Positions 24,665 through 34,230 of a stretch of DNA of 64,000 nt are shown piece by piece. Below the pieces are notes generated by a model. It did no database searches. It was given only the letters and a program-made list of their open reading frames with translations, and was not told where the DNA came from. The stretch is from Favolaschia claudopus (Eukaryota > Basidiomycota > Agaricomycetes > Agaricales > Mycenaceae), in assembly GCA_037176885.1 (NCBI GenBank), contig JAWWNJ010000016.1:1-64000 (forward strand), given 5' to 3'. A program made the position numbers and the translations under genes. Numbering within the stretch: position 1 is the stretch's first letter; each line of letters opens with the position of its first letter.

Positions 24665-25335
24665 TTACGGCCCGATGAACATAACGGGCGGGAGCCTTGC
24701 GCCGGACTGGAGAGCTACAGCGTCTAACCTATCCCGGAGGAGATCTACAATTTCCTTTCGCATGCCCGCCCCCTTCGCATCAAACCACAGCCTATACAAG
24801 AAGCGTAGCTGGCCAAACCCAAGGGTGCCGAGCATGGACCTGGCGGCGAGGATGGTGCAAGTACGCACATCAATGTACAACTTCTCGTCGAATCGGGCAG
24901 CGGCAGCCCTGGCGTACCAGTCAAACTGAGCGATCCGCCCGGCGGAGGGAGCTAAAATCCAGTAAGCCCCCGCCGAGAGGTAGAAAGAGAGAAAGCAGAC
25001 TTGCCTGGCTGAGAGGCTAGAAGAGTGTCGCGACGACGGCTGTTCTCGGCCTGCCAGACGGACTTCTTAGTGTAGCAGCACAAGGCGGCGCGACCTATGA
25101 ACATGCAGCTGAGGCAGGCTTCACCCCACTGAATCCAGATGCAATGGCGGTAGTTCTTGAGGCAGCACTGGCATTCGTACTCCGGCTAAGAAGGGGCACC
25201 CGTCAGCGGGAGAGCACCGAGAAAGAACGAAAGACCCACAAACTGAGCTTGAAGTACGAGCTGGTACTCTGAGGGACCGGTAAAGCTCCTAAAGCGTTCT
25301 GAGTAAAAGGTCGCTGCCAAAGAAAAGGCGGGCAT
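24665..25335 (-). CDS. Antisense accessory gene C: Zn2Cys6-type protein, 187 aa
   Basis: Three exons (25,335-25,240; 25,185-25,005; 24,951-24,665) give 187 residues in an unbroken frame. Intron 2 is GC-AG. Residues 37-68 contain the pattern C-x2-C-x6-C-x8-C-x2-C-x8-C (CQCCLKNYRHC, IQWGEACLSC, then CC after MFIGRAAL). The WG two residues before the fourth cysteine is shared with genes B and D. Intron 1 is phase 0 and ends four residues before the first cysteine. The C-terminal part is helical (FGQLRFLYRLWFDAKGAGMR, EIVDLLRDRLDAVALQSGAR). It sits head-to-tail with B and D on the minus strand, antisense to pol. A regulatory role is inference. Confidence 0.75.
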
Positions 25336-25507
25336 CGCTCGAAGGACTCACTGGGCACCGGCCGCTATAAGTAAAATCTATAGCCGACGGGTGAGTACCG
25401 CCGGCTGCCGGACCAAAAGCTCAGGTGGAATCAGACATCACGATAACGGCTTGCAACCGGGCAAAGAGATTTATTTGACCCTAACGGGGAAAAGCTACTA
25501 GCCTGGA

Positions 25508-26249
25508 TTATCCCTCGAAGGTCTGGCGGCGCGTGCCTTGGGTCAAGGGCACGAAGGTCGGAACATGAGCGTCCCGCCGCCTGACATCATGAAGAGAGAT
25601 AGCCGCGTCGACATCGCATTGGGCATGGATCGAACGGTCCTGAGCGCGCCACTCGCGTAAAACTCGAGACAGGATGTTGTAGAAATACAGCCGCTGGCTG
25701 GAGTGAGCGGCGTGAGACAGGTCGTGAGCAATGTCCCAGTCACGAAGGTTGCCGGCAAATTCCTCCCGCCGAAGTAAAAAGTCAGCGGGCTCACCGTCCA
25801 CCGAGCCTATGAACATATCGGGGCTTAAGCCGCCAAGGCGTAGGTGGTACCAGAGTTCGAGGAATGCAAGGTCGTATAAAGTGCCGCCTGAGTAGCATAA
25901 GAAAGATGAGAATTTGAAGAGCGGCTAGACTTACCGCTGCGATAGATGAAAAGTGTCGGAAAGGTCGAAGATGGATAGGTAAACTTGAACCAATCCACCC
26001 CGGTGAACAGACACTTGGGGACCTTCGCCTCCCGGCACCGAGTGCACTTCGAGCCCCAGTGAAGAAATTCACAGTCTTCGCCGGCGTCGCTACAAGGCGT
26101 GCAGACGAGATTCGGCTAGCGGCTGGTTGGACTTGGCGCAGAAATGTGTTGAGGAAGCCTACCACAGTATAGATCTTGCGCACGAAGTCCTGACTGGCCA
26201 CCGGGAAGGAATGATAGTCGATTAAGACTTCACCTATGGGCTGAGGCAT
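25508..26249 (-). CDS. Antisense accessory gene B: Zn2Cys6-type protein, 215 aa
   Basis: Three exons (26,249-26,163; 26,115-25,935; 25,887-25,508) give 215 residues. The start is MPQPIGEVLIDYHSFPVASQ. Residues 34-64 contain CTPCSDAGEDC, EFLHWGSK, CTRC, REAKVPKC: C-x2-C-x6-C-x8-C-x2-C-x7-C. Intron 1 (47 bp, phase 0) lies four residues before the first cysteine. The region after the cluster is hydrophobic and helical (LYDLAFLELWYHLRL). The segment RDWDIAHDLSHAAHSSQRLY resembles the equivalent part of gene D (AAWDVVHEG, TQRLSFYF), which supports common descent. There is no frameshift or stop in 648 coding bases. The family name and target are unknown. Confidence 0.78.
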
Positions 26250-27048
26250 GGTAGTTGAAAGAAAAAGATGGTTTGATTGGCTATCTACCCCTATCGAATA
26301 CAAGTACGGTAGCGGGTAACTCGATCCGCCGGGCCGGTTCTACTCTACGTTATCACTCTTACGAGACCAGCGGGAGAAATGAGGAACTAGTCGCCCGATG
26401 GAATCCGAGGACAGCCGCTGACAGCTGGATGAGATGCCGCGGGCAATCCCCGCTATCTGATGATCCCGGTGATAAGCACCGTTGCCGCTCGGCATGTTGA
26501 AAAACTCGAAAAGTTCGAGTGTTCAGCTCGCCCTCCAAGTCGTGCTCAGCCGACGGGCGCAGCACTTAGTTGGAATTCCTCACTTCAGACTCTTACAAGA
26601 CACTTAGAGGCTCTAGTCGGGGACTCTGACTTTGGAACTTAGAAAGAACTTAGAAGTTGATCACACATAAATGAGAGCATCGTAAAATTCTTTATTTTGC
26701 GCTTCATCGGCTCTTTGGCCGGTACACGATACTACTCTACCCGGGGTACTTGATTTGAATCTAAAATTTTTATTTGGTGGGTCATGGCGGGTGGAATTCC
26801 ACCAGGCCAGACCCTTCGCAAGAAACGGGGTTATGGGACCCGTGCCCGTAGCTTTTGATGATTTTGGGGGCCGCTCGGCCCCCGCGATTATGAATACAGA
26901 AAAATTTCTGGAATGAAGTCAGTGTGAAGTCAAAGGCAGCGGGAGGTCGGGCGAGTCGCTTACTTGCCGCCCGCCCACCCACGAGGAAAGGCTGTAAAGA
27001 TGGTCAGCGGGGGATGAGACTCAGGAAAGGGGGAGCGTGCTTACCCGC
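26250..27048. other. Spacer between antisense genes B and A
   Basis: No coding region was seen. It would hold the promoter of gene B and the 3' end of gene A. It contains several AGCGGG/CCCGCT hexamers. Confidence 0.4.
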
Positions 27049-30000
27049 TCAGCTCTCGACAGTGTCGTCACCCGAAGGAGCAGGATGATCGGGAAAATGC
27101 ACGTCTGCATCTTCCTCGCCCACTGCATCTACTTCTGGCCCAAGGTCCTCCTCGCCGCTGGCTGCGAAATCGGCGGTGCCCGGGATTTCGACTTCCTCGA
27201 GGTCGCTGTCGCCTTCCTCATCGACTTCCCCCTGGACGCTCCCGCGAACCTCGGCCTCGCTGTCCTCCTCGCCGCTGGACTCGTCCTGTGCAAACGACTC
27301 AGCTAGGAAGTCCTCGACAGCGGGTGCACCCACCTCGCCGGACTCTCCTTCCTCTTCGTCGCTAGACGAAGGGATGGGCGGCTCGACTGCCCGCTGTTTG
27401 CCCTTCGGGCGCTTTTCAGGAGTCGGCGGGCGAGAGATATCCATGGCTAGCGGGAGAAGTTGACTTCAGCAATGAATTGGAAAGAAGAAATAAGAGGTAA
27501 CGTACGGTCGTCCGGGGCCTCGCCCATGTCTTCCTCTTGGGAAGTCGGGTCGGGTTTGAACTCGTCGTCGGCGTCGTCGTGAACCACAGAAGACGACTTC
27601 ACCTTGCCGCTGGACTTGGCCTTGCGCTTCGGCTCTGGCGGAGGAGCGTCGGGGATCTCGAAGAACGTACCCTTACGGTACAACATCTTGAAGAAGCCGG
27701 GCACGCTCTTGTGCTCCCAGCTGTAAGGCAAGACATTGCCGTCTTCGTCGTTTGGGTCGAGATTAATTGGACCTTTACCGTAGAGGAGGAGGCGCTGTCG
27801 GACTTTCGAGCCGTCGGGGATCTCTTCAGCGGCGTCCTCTCCCTTCAAGTCGTGGAAGAGGTCCACGCAGTCCTCCGGCTATGGGAATAAGAGGGTCAGC
27901 GGCCCAGAAGAATAATGTAAAGAAAGAATGGGACTTACTTGCACTTCGACCCACTGTGTCGGAATCGCGAGTTCAGGCTCAGCCGGGATGAGGTAGAAGG
28001 CGAGCGGGACATTTTGGTCCTGGCGGTCCTTGGCTTCGTAAAAGGCATAGGCGTCCTCGAAGCCGGGGATAGGGACTTCGTCGAGGACCTCGCCAGGGTA
28101 ATATTGCCAGCGGCGGTTCGACTTGATAGTCGACGAAGCGGTCAACCCCTGGGTCATGGCGATGCGCAAGACCTGGTCCATGTTCTTCTCCTGCTCCTCG
28201 GGGGTCTCGCCGGCGAAGCGTTTGATGAAATCCTCCCGCTGGATCTCCCGGCGGGTGACCAAGACAGAGAGAAGCATCTTGAAGGACTTCTGGTTCAAAT
28301 TCCAGCGCGCCTTCTCGAAAGCGTCTTGGATGGCGAAACAGGTGTCCGCGGCGGTGTTGACATCGGCGTTCAAGTCGAACCACTCTGTTGAAATGGTCAG
28401 CGGGCCTAAACGGGAAAGTAGTGGTTGACTTACCGGGCCGGGTCATCGAGACCCATTGCTTCAGCCCGGAGCCCATGGAGCTGATCTTTTCGCCGTCGAG
28501 AAGGAAAGTACAGTCCTTTGTGGACTTGCGGCTGGCGCAGGCCGTGCACTCGCCGGGGACGCCGGTGGATTCGCACTTGCTGCCGCAGGCGATGCACCGC
28601 AGGCAGCGGGGACCGTTCTAGATAGGGAAAGATTGAGGAAAGAAATAATCGGGAAAGAAAAAGCTGTCTTACATGAGCGACGTTCAGCTCGAGGTTGCCA
28701 ATGAGGTGATTGGCGACCAAAGCAAACTGCTCCTTCTCGGGGTCGTACGGGAGGTCCTGGCGGCGAGCGGCTTGCGGGTAATTAGTGAACAACTTGTTCA
28801 CGACGTCCTTGTTCGGCGGCCTGAACTCCCCATCGGGGCGAGGCTTGCTCTTCTTCTTGATCGGCTCCATCGACCTGATGGGCTGCTCGGGAAGCTAAGG
28901 AGGGAACGCGGGAGGTTAGCCAGAACTTTGAATTCCCCGCCCGTAGAAAGAAGAACTCGCCGGCTTGGCCGGTTTGATACCGACGCCCTCCAAAGCAGCG
29001 AGTTGAGCGGCGCGGGTGCCCAGCCCTTTGAGAGAGGGCACTGTGTCGACGGTGGCGGCTTTAGCCTTCTTGCTCTTTCGAGTGGCGGGCGGCTTGGTCT
29101 CTATCACTAAGAAAGATTTTCAGCGCAGAAAACAGGCGGCGTTGGACTGACTTACGAATTTCGAAGTCGGGAACGGGAACGCGCTCATCGCTGGAGCTCG
29201 GGACGCTAATGACAGACTACGAGAAGTTTATTGTTAATTCTATATCGGCCTTACATTGAGGGCAGCAGCGGGCGACGACTACCTGACTACGAGACGGGGC
29301 CTTGCCCGCTTTGTCCTTGACCGCCCTGTCCTCTTTCGCCTTTTTGGAGGGGGACGACTCGGCGCCGGTTGAGACCTTGCGTTTGATGCCGCTGCCGCTG
29401 GCGGTCGGGGTGTCGGCGGGAACCTTGATGGTCTTTTTGACTACCTTGACCCGCTCGGGCTTGGGATCGTCGGTAGTTGATGTGGTCTAAACGCGAACAG
29501 TCAGCCGGGAAGAATCAAGATAAACTAGAAATGAAACTCACCGTCTTCGTGAAATTTGGGAGTTTCTTGGGCTGGGGCCGGGGCGTGTCCTCCCCCTACA
29601 AGAAAGAATTAGAAAAAAAAGCGATTGACGGCTGCCCCGACTTACCTTGGCAGCGGCCTTGCCGCTGACTTTTTCAGACTCAGCGGGCGTCGTAGCGGCC
29701 TTTCCGCTGACTTTGCCAGACTCTTTGGCGGCGGGCGCGGCTTTGCCGCTAACTTTGCCAGACGAAGACGCGGCCTTAAAGGAAAATCTAGTCAGAATCG
29801 CCCGGTGAAAAGGTTGACAAAACTTACCGAGGCGGCTTTGGTCCTCTTCGGTACGAAGAGTTGAGTGGTCGGGACCGGTGGTATAGGGAATGCTTCCATA
29901 GCCTCAGTAGGGGGCGGGGGCAAGAATAGCTAGATGAACGATCAGCGGAAGCGAAGCCAAGAAAGTTACTGGCCGGGCGCACCTTCTTTTGCTTGAGCTC

Positions 30001-30520
30001 GGTCTTGCGGTAACGAAGGGCCTGAATATCGGGCAGGTGCTCCTCCGGGTCGAACGTCTGTATGGCCTTTTGAAGATGGACGCTTATGGCAAGGGCCATC
30101 GGGGGAGGCTCGAGACCTTTCTGGGCAACCCCCAAGATCGCCCGGTGCTCCCTCTAGAAAGAAATTAATAACTGAAAGAATAAACAGCCGATGAGAACTT
30201 ACCAGCGGCTGCTGGATGGAGCGCAACAGTTTGCCGATTCCAGACTGAGAGTAGTCCGCGAGCTTCGACGGGACAAGAAGCTCCTGCAGAGTCTTCCACT
30301 CCTCCGGCTTGTCGCGCCATACGGCGAACCAGTCCACGCTAGAAGAATCCAGCGGCGGCGGAGGGAGTTTGGTCGATTTTGAAGACGATGCGGCAGGCGG
30401 CTGCCCAGGACCAGAAAGCTGTTTTCGAGGAACCGGTGGTGGAGACGAAGCGACCGGGGCGCGACGGGAAGAGCGAGATTCAGAACGGGAGGCGGAGCCG
30501 CCGCTGGGTTTGGGAGCCAT
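27049..30520 (-). CDS. Antisense accessory gene A: large multi-exon Zn2Cys6-type protein, about 930 aa
   Basis: The minus-strand gene starts MAPKPSGGSASRSESRSSRR at 30,520 and ends VES at 27,049. Thirteen exons are supported by GT-AG introns and phase agreement (for example 30,520-30,203; 30,153-29,983; 29,929-29,828; 28,894-28,673; 28,617-28,434; 28,384-27,939; 27,878-27,506; 27,446-27,049). One junction near 28.95 kb is not resolved. The N-terminal half is Ser/Pro/Lys-rich with repeated GKVSGKAA units. At 28,605-28,510 lies CLRCIACGSKC, ESTGVPGE, CTAC, ASRKSTKDC: C-x2-C-x6-C-x8-C-x2-C-x8-C. A phase-0 intron ends four residues before the first cysteine. A folded middle (DTCFAIQDAFEKARWNLNQK, YYPGEVLDEVPIPGFEDAYA) and a strongly acidic tail follow. 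An activator-like architecture is possible but inferred. Confidence 0.78.
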
Positions 30521-31187
30521 TGCGGGACGAAATAATCAAAAAGAAGAGCTTCCCGGTGCAAGGCGCCAGAAATCCAGTCGGCGGGCGAAAGACAGAAAGA
30601 TTAAACGAAGGGAAGAGAGGGCAAGGGGGTACCCAATCGGGGAATCGGTGGGGAATCCGCCCAGAAACCTCCCGACTCTTTATACCCTGAAGAATCGGAG
30701 TTTGAATGTTTGATGGGATTCTCGAGAAAATTTCAGAGAAAAACATTTGAATGAAGAAGCGGGGGGTCCCCGCGGCTTCTTTGATCCAAAACATTCCAAA
30801 CTGCGGATGAATAGGACGGCTTTAGAGAGCGCAGGGTTAGAGTTTGATTCGAGCGCTTCTCTGATTTGATGTACTTCCGAAAAAGGCAGGAATGACGCCT
30901 CATAATGAAAGTGACGGCATCGCCGGCCGCGGCGAGAAGTTGAGTCCAGAAACTGTCAACGGAGGTAGAGTGGGATCTAAAATTAGGTCGCCACGAGTCC
31001 TTCGTTAAGGTTTTCTCTCATGAAATACCAAAGGGGACGAGCGGGAACCGGGCCTCACTGGCGGCCCGTTCGTTATCTAAATTTGTTCCAAGACAAAGTT
31101 TTTGTCTTGAAGTCCCCTTCCCCGGGAAGATGGATAAGATCTCTAGCGGGCGGTCCCAAGCCGTCAACTCGGGAGAGTTGAAATCTA
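30521..31187. other. 3' non-coding part of the LTR element
   Basis: No convincing gene is present. It lies between the start of antisense gene A and the polypurine tract, so it probably carries the gene A promoter. It still shows the AGCGGG signature (for example near 31,040 and 31,147). Confidence 0.45.
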
Positions 31188-31199
31188 GAAAGGGGGAGA
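31188..31199 (+). other. Polypurine tract
   Basis: GAAAGGGGGAGA lies immediately before the 3' LTR (TGATAG at 31,200), the expected plus-strand primer of an LTR retrotransposon. Confidence 0.8.
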
Positions 31200-33011
31200 T
31201 GATAGGGCCGCTCAGCGGCTAGGCATGAAATGCCTGAAATTTATCGATTTTCGAGATCTATCAGCGGGAGAAGTGAGGCTAGGATAACAGAAGGTATGCC
31301 CGACCTCGCGGGCAGTATCTTATTGCTGTGGATAGCCGATAAGCTGGCAGGCCACTAACAGGTAGCGGCGGCTTAGCGACGTTTCCCTAAACACGGGTGC
31401 GAGACTCTGCCGCTGACTATTTCTACTGCCAGGCCGAGAGACTTAGTGGGAAACTACTATCTCAAGGTGCTGGAGGCGACCAAGAGGAACTACCGACCTC
31501 CCTGAGGTTAGGCGCTCACCCGCCGACCCACATGAAGAAGATCTAGCGGGGGACCATCTGAGTTCAACTTCGAACTCAGGACGGCCGCCACTCTACCGAC
31601 GAACATCATCACCGGCAGACTCTAGCCGAGCGCGCCGGCCGATCACAGACAGCCGGGACTTAACCGACTACCAGCGGGAGCACCGCGGAGCCAGCGGCTA
31701 CCCAACCAACGGCTCTGTCAGCATGATGAGAAGGACATGGCGAGTTGCCGGGGGCATTTCCCGCTGATTGCGGACAACCCGAACGGCGAGTGGCGAGCCG
31801 CTCACGCGGCCCGGCTCTCCCTATTTCCCCTGGGACTTAGACTGTTCTGAAGATAGGAGACGGGACGAACTTGACCGCTGTCGAGCCGTTGACTAACTAC
31901 TCAGCGGGAAGCCTTTTCGACTTCAACTCGACCAGCGGCAAGACCATATTATGAAGGAGGAATTTCGTGTCTCCTCTCGGGGACATGGCAACCAGCACGC
32001 CATTGCACCGCAATAAGGCGCAATACCCACCCGCCCGCATGGACTTTCTCCGGGAGGCAGTCTTTTCACTCACGACTCGCAATCCTGAATATACCATTGG
32101 TTCCCAGCGGGCGCGGCATCAAACTTGGACACTCTCTCATCATGATTTTATTTGGTTGTTTCTGCTCCCGCTGCATGTATTTAATCTCCCGGTGTACTTT
32201 TTGTTACTCAGTCAATTACCTACCCGTAGACAAGGGCAGTTTGTAGCGGACTCTAGAATTTGAATTGGAACTTTGAAAGAGACTAGACTTGATATCTGAG
32301 AGAGACTCGAGTGATACGGAAAGACTTGTGGCATACCGAGCCGCCAGAACTTTGAGAGCCCCGCCAGCCTTTGAGCCCGCGCCCTCCTGAAATACGAAGC
32401 CCCGTCTCTTGCAGTTCCGCGGTATAACCAAGACCCCCGTTCGTGCTTGATTCCGCGCCGTCGACGCCCCGTGTGCCCTGCCGTTCCGCGGTATTCAAAG
32501 ACCCCCGTTCGAGCTCGCCGCCGCGTAGTGGTGTAAGTGCCCCGGCCACTGTCAGTGTCCGCGCCATCGACGTAAGAGCCCCGCTCCTCGCCAGAGCCGC
32601 GCCAGTTGAATAAGAACCCCGTCCCGCTGAGCCGCGCCTTCTGCCCGCCGGTTGTCATCCAGAAAGCTTCTTCCCGGTTGACGATCCACTACCGGGCGAC
32701 GCTTTTCTATTGGCACGGAGACCCTCCCCGCTAGACTCAGAATTTCTCATTTCGAAGTCTCAGAAAGAGTGACTCTTCGCTTCTCCCGCTGCGAATCGTT
32801 TTTGCCCGCTACGTTCTCGCTAGACAATCTAGTAGTTCGTCCCGCTCAAAACGTAGCGACCTTGATTGATTGAAGCTTGCACAAGTATTCTGAGGGACGA
32901 TACGTGCTCCCGCCACCCCGAACACACACACACACACACGTCGTATTGGATTAGATTTAGTGATTTTATATTTCGGTATATTTCACGCCTACACCTACAC
33001 GCACCGTTTCA
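31200..33011 (+). repeat. 3' long terminal repeat (1812 bp)
   Basis: It is a near-identical copy of 12,618-14,428. The differences seen are about seven substitutions, all transitions, and about eight 1-2-bp indels mainly in homopolymers or the CA tract. It ends CACCGTTTCA at 33,011. Confidence 0.95.
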
Positions 33012-34230
33012 CCGTGCGTCCTTCCGAGGAGGTTTCCGCCCAGAATCGGTTTGACGCTTCTTTGTGGCCGCTTTGGCGCCCCGATGAGGTCTTGGTTTCC
33101 TCTTTTTGCTCCCTGCCTCGTACTCGACATAATCCTCCTCGTCTTCTGAAAATGTGTCGTCGTCACCGTGGGCCGCAACATGTAAGGTTCGTCGCAATTC
33201 TTCAGAACTCAGCTTTACCCAACATTCCCACCCACTGTCACCTCCAGATAACGCGAATGTCTCAACGCCGTCTTGAGACTCGAGTATCCGCAAACCAGCA
33301 CCACTCATCAAGTAGACAAGTTCTGAGATCGGGCGTGTGTAAACAAGGCAAGACCGGGTGTTGCCCAGGAGGTGCCAAAACGCGAAAGATTTGTTGCCCA
33401 ATTAATAGACGATGTTGGATCATTTGTCGGCCCAGGTAAAAAAACACCGTACTGGTGAAAGAAGCACCAAGGAGGCGGTCGAATCTGTCCAGATCTTGGT
33501 TGGTATTCATGCAGCAAACGGGTTGTGAGGAGAATCTTGCTTTGGCAATAAGAACTGAGGGCCAGAACGGAATTCAATGCTCACGTAGCGACATTCAGGC
33601 GCTGACGGCAAACCAAAAGATGCTGAGCGGCTGACAAAAACTTTCGCATTTTCATTTTCAGCCACGGCTCAAGCCCGGTGTTCCTCCCCGCTGGATTGAC
33701 ATTGCTGGGCCAACATAGCGGCTCACCCAGTTTCGTCCCAATAACCGGTTCCCAACCCAGATGATTGCTGAGACAGGTATGTACATTCTCCGTCCCGTTC
33801 AAGCTCCTGATTCGACCACCAGCGTCCGTCGACCAATGCGAGAAGACGGGACACAAACTCGATACGGCTTGCGAGTTCAAGGTTTCTGTGCTTGGCCATG
33901 GAATACGTGGAGGATGAGCGGTGCGGGCTTGAGGGAGGCATGGGTGAGAGAAAACAGGTTTCAGGAGGTTCAGGTAGGTGGAGAAAGTGCTGGATGTGAC
34001 CGGGGCAGAGTTACAGGAGCGACAGAGGAGGATGGGGTGCACTGAGCGAAAGGTGTTGCCGAGCCACGGCCTCATGCGAGCCGAGTCATAAGCTTGCGAA
34101 GACGGTTCGACGGGCGGCGGGCGCAGTAAACAGCCAGAAAGATAGTCGAGGTGCATGCAAATTGGATCGTAGCACAGACTAGCCGCCAATATCCATCGGA
34201 CATTCAAAAAAGGATCCAGAAAGCTCCGCT
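33009..34230 (-). pseudogene. Unidentified host gene truncated by the 3' LTR
   Basis: A minus-strand frame (33,401-33,009) reads LVYTRPISELVYLMSGAGLR, then an acidic stretch (HGDDDTFSEDEEDYVEYEAG) and a basic tail (KKRKPRPHRGAKAATKKRQT). It stops at a TGA supplied by the last three bases of the LTR. The natural C-terminus is therefore missing. Upstream minus-strand frames to about 34,207 may be further exons, but their joining was not resolved. No family was recognised. Confidence 0.4.

Larger units (their letters stand above)
12618..33011 (+). mobile_element. Giant (20.4 kb) Ty3/Gypsy LTR retrotransposon with antisense accessory gene module
   Basis: Two nearly identical 1.81-kb direct repeats, both beginning TGATAG and ending GTTTCA, flank gag, protease and RT-RNaseH-integrase on the plus strand. 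A primer-binding site follows the 5' LTR and a polypurine tract precedes the 3' LTR. The domain order PR-RT-RH-IN is that of Ty3/Gypsy. About 8.5 kb between pol and the 3' LTR carry five spliced minus-strand genes, four with a Zn2Cys6-like cluster. LTRs differ by about seven transitions and eight tiny indels, so the copy is young. The 5-bp flanks (GCCGA left, CCGTG right) do not match, so no target-site duplication is present. AGCGGG/CCCGCT is strongly over-represented throughout, which supports treating the whole interval as one element. Confidence 0.88.

Noticed and set aside
27537..28391. Plus-strand ORFs of 117-150 residues in the accessory region
   Set aside because: They are reverse-strand shadows of gene A, whose exon phases and cysteine cluster are far better supported.
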